Positions 42,517 to 48,118 of a stretch of DNA of 48,118 nucleotides are shown piece by piece. Within the stretch, counting starts at the first letter, position 1, and each line of letters opens with the position of its first letter. The notes beneath the pieces were generated by a model, which was given only the letters and a program-made list of their open reading frames with translations, made no database searches and was not told where the DNA came from. Source of the DNA: Brucella thiophenivorans (GTDB lineage: Bacteria > Pseudomonadota > Alphaproteobacteria > Rhizobiales > Rhizobiaceae). The position numbers were made by a program, and so were the translations under genes. Location of the stretch: positions 1 to 48,118 of the forward strand of contig NZ_NNRJ01000031.1 of assembly GCF_002252445.1 (NCBI RefSeq). The letters run 5' to 3'.

Positions 42517-45478
42517 GTTTTCCGGGCATCCGTAAGGGCCGAAACTTCCCGTCTTCCAGTCTGCGGCTCTGCCGCCAGACGTAATCGCCGGTTAGGTTGA
42601 TGTGCTCCCAGCCCAGCGGCGACAGGAATTGCAGCAGCTCGCCGTCCACCGGCTTGCCGGCCTCGACCAACCCCTGGGTGGCGCGTTCCAGGTACACCGT
42701 GTTCCACAGCACGATAGCCGCCGTCACCAGGTTGAGGCCGCTGGCCCGGTAGCGCTGCTGCTCGAAGCTCCGATCCCTGATTTCCCCAAGGCGGTTGAAG
42801 AACACCGCCCTGGCCAGCGAGTTGCGCGCCTCACCTTTGTTCAGGCCGGCATGCACGCGGCGGCGCAGTTCAACACTTTGCAGCCAGTCCAGGATGAACA
42901 GCGTGCGCTCGATCCGGCCCAGCTCGCGCAGGGCCACGGCCAGTCCGTTCTGGCGCGGGTAGCTGCCGAGCTTGCGCAGCATCAGCGAGGCGGTGACGGT
43001 GCCCTGCTTGATCGAGCTGGCCAGGCGCAGGATGTCGTCCCAGTGGGCACGCACGTGCTTGATGTTCAGGGTGCCGCCGATCAGCGGGCGCAACGTCGGG
43101 TAGGCTTGCACGCCCTGCGGCACGTACAGCTTGGTTTCGCCGAGGTCGCGGATGCGCGGCGCGAAGCGGAAGCCTAGCAGGTGCATCAGGGCAAAGACGT
43201 GATCGGTGAAGCCGGCCGTGTCGGTGTAGTGCTCCTCGATCCGCAGGTCGGACTCGTGGTACAGCAGGCCGTCGAGCACATAGGTGGAATCGCGGACGCC
43301 GACATTCACCACGCGGGTGCTGAACGGCGCGTACTGGTCGGAGATATGGGTATAGAACAGCCGTCCCGGCTCGCTACCGTACTTCGGGTTGACGTGCCCG
43401 GTGCTCTCGCCCCGGCCACCCGCGCGGAAGCGCTGGCCATCGGAGGATGAGGTCGTGCCGTCGCCCCAGTGGGCGGCAAAGGCGTGGCGATACTGGTGGT
43501 TGACCAGCTCGGCCAAGGCCGCCGAATAGGTTTCGTCGCGGATGTGCCAGGCTTGCAGCCAGGACAGCTTGGCGTAGGTCAGGCCGGGGCTCGACTCGGC
43601 CATCTTGGTCAGCCCGAGGTTGATCGCATCACCGAGGATTGCGGACAGCAGCAACGTCCTGTCTTTGGCCTCGGCCCCGTCCTTCAAGTGGGTGAAGTGG
43701 CGGCTGAAGCCCGTCCAGTCGTCCACGTCCATCAGCAGTTCGGTGATCTTGATGCGCGGCAGTAACTGGCTGGTTTGGTCGATCAGCGCCTGCGCCCGAT
43801 CCGGCACCGCCGCATCCAGCGGGGTGATTTTCAGCCCTGACTCGGTGAGGATGGCATCGGGCAGCTCGTTGTCCTTGGCCAGGCGGGTGACGGTGGCCAA
43901 CTGCTCGTCCAGCAGCTGCAAACGCTCTTCCAGGTACTGGTCGCTGTTCGGGTTGATCGCCAGGGGCAGGGCCTGCTCGCGCTTGAGTGCGGCGAACTTC
44001 TCGGCCGGCAGCAGGTAGTCGTCGAAGTCGCGGAACTGCCGCGAGCCCTTGACCCAGATGTCGCCGGAGCGCAGGGCGTTCTTCAGCTCGGACAGGGCGC
44101 AGATTTCGTAGAATTTCCGGTCGAGGCCTTCCGGGGTGATCACCAGCGGCTTCCAGCGCGGCTTGATGAAGGCCGTGGGTGCATCGGCCGGCACCTTGCG
44201 CAGGTTGTCGGCGTTCATCTCACGCAGGGTCTGCACGGCTGCCAGCACGCCTTGCGCGGCCGGCGCGGCGCGCAGTTCCAGCACCTCCAGCAAGGCCGGC
44301 GTGTAACGGCGCAGGGTGGCGAAGTTCTCGCCGACCAGGTGCAGGTGGTCGAAGCCTTCCGGCCGGGCCAGCAGCTCGGCCTCGCTGACGCTCTCGGTGA
44401 ACTCGTCCCAGGGAATCACCGCCTCGATGGCGGCATAGGGGTCGCTGCCGCTTTCCTTCGCTTCCAGCAGCGCCTGGCCGATCCTGGAGTACAGGCGCAC
44501 CTTGTCGTTGATCGCCTTGCCCTGCTTCTGGAACTGCTGCTGATGCTTGTGCTTCGCGCCGCTGAACAGCTTGACCAGGATGCGGTCATGCAGATCGACC
44601 AGCTCATCGATCACGGTCGCGGTGCTCTCCAGCACCACGGCGGCCAGGGTCGCGTAGCGGCGCTGCGGCTCGAACTTACCGAGGTCTTTGGGCGTCATCT
44701 GCCCACCCTCGCGGGCCAGCTTGAGCAGGCGGTTCTGGTGGATGTGCCGGCCCAGGCCTTCGGGCAAGTCCACCAACTGAAATGTCTTCAGCCGCTCGAT
44801 GTGTTCCAGCATGTGCCGAGAGTTGGGTTTCAGCGGTGCCTGGCGCAGCCAGGTCAACCAGGTGATGCTGCTGCCGGCCTTGAGCTTCAACAGCTCGTCC
44901 AGCTTGGCCCGATGCGAGTCCGTGAGTGGTTCGACCAGGGCGCGGTAGACCCGCCGATTGGCTCGCGCAATGGCTTCCGAGCAGGCCCGGTCAATCACGC
45001 TCAGCGCCGGCAGGATGCGTCGTTTCTGCCGTAGGCTCTCCAGGGCCTGACCGGCCAGCAGCAAGCCTTTGTCGGTCTGCTGGGCCAGCTCGGTTAGCTC
45101 GCGCACCAGGGCGCGGAAGTCGGACAGGCCGAACGGGGCCAGTTGCAGGTAGGTGCGCAGTTCCTGGGCATGCTCGCGACGGGTCACGTCGCGCTCGCCG
45201 TACTTTGCCCAGCTCGCCGGCTCGGCCTGGACTTGCTTCGCCACCCACAGGATGACCGGCTCGGGCAGCTCGCTGTCGGTTCCCAGCGCGTAACCGGGGT
45301 AGCGCAGCAGGCAGAGCTGCACGGCGAAGCCGAGGCGGTTGGCGTCGCCGCGTCGCTGGCGGATCAGCGACAGGTCGGAGTCGTTGAAGGTGTAGTAGCG
45401 GATCAGGTCATCCTGGCTTTCCGGCAGCGCAAGCAGGGTGTCCCGCTCCGTGGCCGAGAGGATCAAGCGACGCGGCAT
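42512..45478 (-). CDS. tnpA: Tn3-family transposase
   Basis: The 988-residue DDE transposase has the normal length for the Tn21/Tn1721 branch. It starts [20 protein letters not shown], typical of this group, and has the conserved C-terminal catalytic region (HDILRL-like segment [29 protein letters not shown]) and the Tn3-family end [20 protein letters not shown]. It binds the 38-bp ends and forms cointegrates that TnpR resolves. It ends inside the left inverted repeat. Nothing suggests a frame break, so it should be active. Confidence 0.95.
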   Translation of the reverse strand: MPRRLILSATERDTLLALPESQDDLIRYYTFNDSDLSLIRQRRGDANRLGFAVQLCLLRYPGYALGTDSELPEPVILWVAKQVQAEPASWAKYGERDVTRREHAQELRTYLQLAPFGLSDFRALVRELTELAQQTDKGLLLAGQALESLRQKRRILPALSVIDRACSEAIARANRRVYRALVEPLTDSHRAKLDELLKLKAGSSITWLTWLRQAPLKPNSRHMLEHIERLKTFQLVDLPEGLGRHIHQNRLLKLAREGGQMTPKDLGKFEPQRRYATLAAVVLESTATVIDELVDLHDRILVKLFSGAKHKHQQQFQKQGKAINDKVRLYSRIGQALLEAKESGSDPYAAIEAVIPWDEFTESVSEAELLARPEGFDHLHLVGENFATLRRYTPALLEVLELRAAPAAQGVLAAVQTLREMNADNLRKVPADAPTAFIKPRWKPLVITPEGLDRKFYEICALSELKNALRSGDIWVKGSRQFRDFDDYLLPAEKFAALKREQALPLAINPNSDQYLEERLQLLDEQLATVTRLAKDNELPDAILTESGLKITPLDAAVPDRAQALIDQTSQLLPRIKITELLMDVDDWTGFSRHFTHLKDGAEAKDRTLLLSAILGDAINLGLTKMAESSPGLTYAKLSWLQAWHIRDETYSAALAELVNHQYRHAFAAHWGDGTTSSSDGQRFRAGGRGESTGHVNPKYGSEPGRLFYTHISDQYAPFSTRVVNVGVRDSTYVLDGLLYHESDLRIEEHYTDTAGFTDHVFALMHLLGFRFAPRIRDLGETKLYVPQGVQAYPTLRPLIGGTLNIKHVRAHWDDILRLASSIKQGTVTASLMLRKLGSYPRQNGLAVALRELGRIERTLFILDWLQSVELRRRVHAGLNKGEARNSLARAVFFNRLGEIRDRSFEQQRYRASGLNLVTAAIVLWNTVYLERATQGLVEAGKPVDGELLQFLSPLGWEHINLTGDYVWRQSRRLEDGKFRPLRMPGKP

Positions 45479-45481
45479 GTG

Positions 45482-46042
45482 TCAGTCGTCCGTGCGGAGG
45501 TACTGGTAGAGGGTTTCCCGGCTGATGTTGAACTCGCGGGCAAGCTGCGCCTTGGGCTCGCCGGCCGTCGCTCGCTGCCGCAGGGTAGCAGCCTGCTCAT
45601 CGGACAGGGCTTTCTTGCGGCCCCGGTACGCGCCACGCTGCTTGGCCAAGGCGATGCCCTCACGCTGCCGCTCGCGGATCAGGGCGCGCTCGAACTCAGC
45701 GAAGGCCCCCATCACCGACAGCATCAGGTTGGCCATCGGCGAGTCCTCGCCAGTGAACACCAGGCCCTCCTTCAGGAACTCGATGCGCACGCCGCGCTGA
45801 GTCAGCTTCTGTACCAAGCGACGCAGGTCATCGAGGTTGCGGGCCAGCCGATCCATGCTGTGCACCACCACTGTATCGCCTTCGCGGACGAAGCTCAGCA
45901 GCGCTTCGAGCTGGGGGCGCTGGGTGTCCTTGCCCGATGCCTTGTCGGTGAACACCTTGCTCACCTGGGTTTGTTCCAGCTGGCGTTCCGGGTTCTGGTC
46001 AAAGCTGCTGACCCGGACGTAGCCGATGCGGTGCCCCTGCAC
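45482..46042 (-). CDS. tnpR: Tn1722 resolvase (serine recombinase)
   Basis: The 186-residue resolvase has YVRVSSFDQN (Ser12 catalytic), MDRLARNLDDLR, an EFERALIRERQREGI dimer-helix segment and a C-terminal helix-turn-helix (LAREFNISRETLYQYL). It resolves cointegrates at the res site directly upstream. It lies 3 nt from tnpA in the same direction. Confidence 0.95.
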   Translation of the reverse strand: MQGHRIGYVRVSSFDQNPERQLEQTQVSKVFTDKASGKDTQRPQLEALLSFVREGDTVVVHSMDRLARNLDDLRRLVQKLTQRGVRIEFLKEGLVFTGEDSPMANLMLSVMGAFAEFERALIRERQREGIALAKQRGAYRGRKKALSDEQAATLRQRATAGEPKAQLAREFNISRETLYQYLRTDD

Positions 46043-46200
46043 GATGTCTCCTTGGTTGAAGGCGGCTTAAGTGCACTTTCTGTTTCGTTGTGCCTCAAAG
46101 CCCATTTCTGTCAGGCTGAAATCTATAACCTTCGCGGGCATGTGTCAAAAAATGGGAAAGCAGACTCTATTCTGACGAAGCGGCGCGGCCCTGCCTGACA
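46043..46200. promoter_or_regulatory. res site of the transposon and tnpR/tnpA promoter region
   Basis: The non-coding stretch before tnpR contains TGTCAGGCTGAAAT (near 46107), TGTCAAAAAATGG (near 46142) and TCTGACG/CCTGACA words. These fit the three resolvase-binding subsites. The exact borders were not resolved by eye. The remaining 150 bp up to mcp would hold the mcp promoter. Confidence 0.6.
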
Positions 46201-46351
46201 TCAAGTTAGGGTATAGCCTAGATTGACATGCGCGATGCAACCCTTAACTTGCTTGCACCTATCGTTTCCATGCTAGCTTTATCGTAACGCTCAAGAAATT
46301 GGGCTTAATGCCGAAAACAATAAAATAAAACAGCCAACCCTTGAGGTTCTT

Positions 46352-47929
46352 ATGCGCCAGAATTTACCAGTGACGGGTCGAAACTTAGAACTCCCAAAAG
46401 ATGCCAATATTCTTTCGACTACCTCCCCTCAAAGCCATATCACGTACGTTAATCCTGACTTCATTAAAATCAGTGGTTTCACTGAGGAAGAACTATTAGG
46501 CCAGCCTCACAACATCGTAAGACACCCAGATATGCCGCCTGCTGCATTTGAGCATATGTGGAGTACATTAAAATCTGGCCGCTCATGGATGGGGCTAGTA
46601 AAAAATCGCTGTAAAAATGGCGACCACTATTGGGTAAGTGCTTATGTAACGCCAATAGCTAAGAATGGTTCGATTGTTGAATACCAGTCTGTAAGGACCA
46701 AGCCTGAACCTGAGCAGGTTTTGGCTGCGGAAAAATTATATGCTCAATTGAGAAGCGGGAAGGCCGCGAGGCCGAAATTGGCTGCTAGCTTTTCCGTGAA
46801 AATACTCTTGCTCATATGGGGTAGTATTATATCAAGCGCAATGGCTGCCGGCATGCTTACTGATACATCAATAAGCAGCTTATTGTTAGCCACTTTAATG
46901 TCAGGAAGCTTAAGCTCTGTTAGTGTTTTGGCTATTCTCTCTCCTCTTGGAAGACTGGTTGAAAGAGCCAGGAATATTTCCAATAACCCATTAAGTCAAT
47001 CCCTCTACACTGGGCGCACCGATGAGTTTGGCCAAATAGAGTTTGCTTTACGAATGATGCAAGCTGAAACAGGCGCCATAGTAGGTCGCATAGGTGATGC
47101 ATCAAATCGGCTTAGCGAACACACCCGAGGCCTACTAAAGGATATTGAGTCAAGCAATGTACTTACAGTTGAGCAGCAGGCAGAGACAGATCAAATAGCA
47201 ACGGCAGTAAACCAAATGGTGGCAAGCATTCAAGAGGTTGCGAGCAATGCACAGCATGCTGCAGATGCGGCCGGAAGAGCAGACACTGAGACGGCATCTG
47301 GCCAGCGTCTGGTAGCCCACACAAGCCAGTCAATCACTGCCCTTGAAGGTGAAATTAGGCAAGCCACTCAGGTTATTCATGAGCTTGAAGGTCAAAGTAA
47401 CGAGATATCAAAAGTTCTTGACGTTATACGAGGGATCGCCGAGCAAACGAATTTGTTGGCACTCAACGCAGCAATTGAGGCCGCGCGTGCTGGTGAGCAG
47501 GGGCGTGGTTTTGCTGTTGTCGCCGATGAGGTTCGCAGTCTTGCTGCTCGCACACAGCAATCGACAACGGATATTCAAAGCATGATCAGCGCTCTACAAG
47601 AGCGAGCGCAATCCGCTGTTACAGTCATGGAGCAAAGTAGTCGGCAAGCGCACACGAGTGTAGCTCACGCAGAGGAAGCAGCTACAGCTCTTGATGGAAT
47701 TGGCCAACGCGTTAACGAAATTACCGACATGAACGCGCAAATAGCGACTGCGGTCGAGCAGCAGGGAGCAGTAAGTGAAGACATAAACCGCAGTATTATC
47801 AATATACGCGATGCTGCTGATACCAATGTACAGACCGGGCAGAATAATTTGCAAAGTGCGAAATCTGTCGCTCAGTTAACTAGCGCTCTGAGCGAACTGG
47901 CAAAACAGTTTTGGGAAAAACGAGGATAA
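46352..47929 (+). CDS. mcp: Methyl-accepting chemotaxis protein of Tn1722
   Basis: The 525-residue protein has an N-terminal PAS domain of Aer type (about 20-115; [25 protein letters not shown], then [17 protein letters not shown]), two membrane segments (about 148-195), and a long signalling domain with the hairpin tip [20 protein letters not shown] (360-379). Aer-like proteins sense redox or oxygen and signal to CheA/CheW. It is the orfI passenger characteristic of Tn1722 and is divergent from tnpR. Its base composition is closer to the plasmid than that of tnpA. Confidence 0.92.
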   Translation: MRQNLPVTGRNLELPKDANILSTTSPQSHITYVNPDFIKISGFTEEELLGQPHNIVRHPDMPPAAFEHMWSTLKSGRSWMGLVKNRCKNGDHYWVSAYVTPIAKNGSIVEYQSVRTKPEPEQVLAAEKLYAQLRSGKAARPKLAASFSVKILLLIWGSIISSAMAAGMLTDTSISSLLLATLMSGSLSSVSVLAILSPLGRLVERARNISNNPLSQSLYTGRTDEFGQIEFALRMMQAETGAIVGRIGDASNRLSEHTRGLLKDIESSNVLTVEQQAETDQIATAVNQMVASIQEVASNAQHAADAAGRADTETASGQRLVAHTSQSITALEGEIRQATQVIHELEGQSNEISKVLDVIRGIAEQTNLLALNAAIEAARAGEQGRGFAVVADEVRSLAARTQQSTTDIQSMISALQERAQSAVTVMEQSSRQAHTSVAHAEEAATALDGIGQRVNEITDMNAQIATAVEQQGAVSEDINRSIINIRDAADTNVQTGQNNLQSAKSVAQLTSALSELAKQFWEKRG

Positions 47930-47948
47930 CGCTTTTCAGTATCTCGAC

Positions 47949-47984
47949 AGGGATAACTTACTTTACCATCGGTTATCCCTTTTA
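47949..47984 (+). terminator. Terminator after mcp
   Basis: AGGGATAAC (47949-47957) pairs with GTTATCCCT (47972-47980), followed by TTTT. Confidence 0.75.
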
Positions 47985-48002
47985 GCCGCACAAATTTTAG
48001 CC

Positions 48003-48080
48003 ATGGCTTTTCAGGAAGTCAGGGCTATCAGAATGGCCTTAGAAAGCCTAGTCAAAGAGCTGTCACGAGAACACCGTTAG
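48003..48080 (+). other. 25-codon open frame next to the right end, probable remnant
   Basis: An ATG at 48003 opens a helical, charged 25-residue frame (MAFQEVRAIRMALESLVKEL at the start) that ends exactly at the inner edge of the right inverted repeat. It has no clear ribosome-binding site. It may be the end of an ancestral gene. Confidence 0.25.
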
Positions 48081-48118
48081 CTTAGCGTACGATTTTTTCC
48101 GAATTCTGCGGTTCCCCC
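48081..48118 (-). repeat. Right inverted repeat (mcp side) of the transposon
   Basis: 38 bp, CTTAGCGTACG to GGTTCCCCC, complementary to the left end except for three positions. Its last 34 bases also open the window. Confidence 0.9.

Larger units (their letters stand above)
42479..48118. mobile_element. Tn1722-like Tn3-family transposon (Tn1721 subgroup), 5,640 bp
   Basis: 38-bp terminal inverted repeats (42479-42516 and 48081-48118) agree at 35 of 38 positions. The content is tnpA, tnpR, res and a methyl-accepting chemotaxis gene, which is the make-up and length of Tn1722, the basic transposon inside Tn1721. No tetracycline-resistance segment is present. Base composition is far richer in G+C across tnpA/tnpR than in the plasmid, a sign of recent arrival. 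A perfect 5-bp duplication flanks it. Confidence 0.92.

Noticed and set aside
42602..46198. Long open frames on the + strand across tnpA and tnpR
   Set aside because: They are antisense to well-identified transposase and resolvase genes. GC-rich DNA keeps such shadow frames open.
42479..48118. Full Tn1721 with tetracycline resistance
   Set aside because: No tetA/tetR and no third internal repeat are present; only the Tn1722 part exists.

Overview
The window looks like one complete, circular, low-GC conjugative plasmid of an alphaproteobacterium (Rhizobiales-like) carrying a foreign, GC-rich Tn1722-type transposon at its end. Bases 1-34 repeat bases 48085-48118 exactly. The circle would therefore be 48,084 bp, with the contig opened inside the right inverted repeat of the transposon. 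The alphaproteobacterial assignment rests on Ti-plasmid-type transfer genes (a traA relaxase-helicase opposite small traC and traD), a GTTC-N7-GTTC LexA box in front of umuDC, and a DUF736 gene. No host species can be named from the sequence.

Layout. (1) 2587-9212: DNA processing. traC-traD-coupling protein run leftward and traA runs rightward, with an RSF1010/Ti-like (MOBQ) nic region at about 5381-5415 between them. (2) 9282-11883 and 14400-29460: an I-type (Dot/Icm, type IVB) mating-pair apparatus. It comes in three blocks: dotD-dotC-dotB; a leftward block with dotA, traX, traW, three accessory periplasmic genes, dotO, icmD, icmC and a traP-like gene; and a rightward block of dsbC-like, dotI, dotH, dotG and icmT. 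(3) 11889-14369, between those blocks: a stability module with a resolvase and its site, parA with a ribbon-helix-helix partner, and an AT-rich repeat region. (4) 29886-42342 and 35-2503 (wrapping): accessory and replication genes. These are umuDC, a long ParB-like protein, vapBC, DUF736, ardC, a winged-helix protein that is the best replication-initiator candidate, an XRE-like regulator, a secreted nuclease, an orphan adenine methyltransferase, and several unknowns. (5) 42479-48118: the 5,640-bp Tn1722-like element (tnpA, tnpR, mcp). It has split a 156-codon gene and made a 5-bp AATTA target duplication.

How it fits together. With the nick on the bottom strand between 5387 and 5388, the DNA entering a recipient first runs toward lower coordinates. 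It passes the coupling-protein genes, then the methyltransferase, the disrupted gene, ardC, DUF736, the ParB-like gene and umuDC. These establishment genes lie on the + strand, so the transferred strand is their template. Several sit behind unusual GC-rich, hairpin-rich leaders. Two of these (before the methyltransferase and before ardC) share three hairpins in the same order with changed but still paired stems. This matches the idea of a leading region expressed from single-stranded DNA soon after entry, and it is the most interesting signal in the window. The pairing of Ti-type DNA processing with a Dot/Icm-type channel is also unusual. I saw no antibiotic- or metal-resistance gene.
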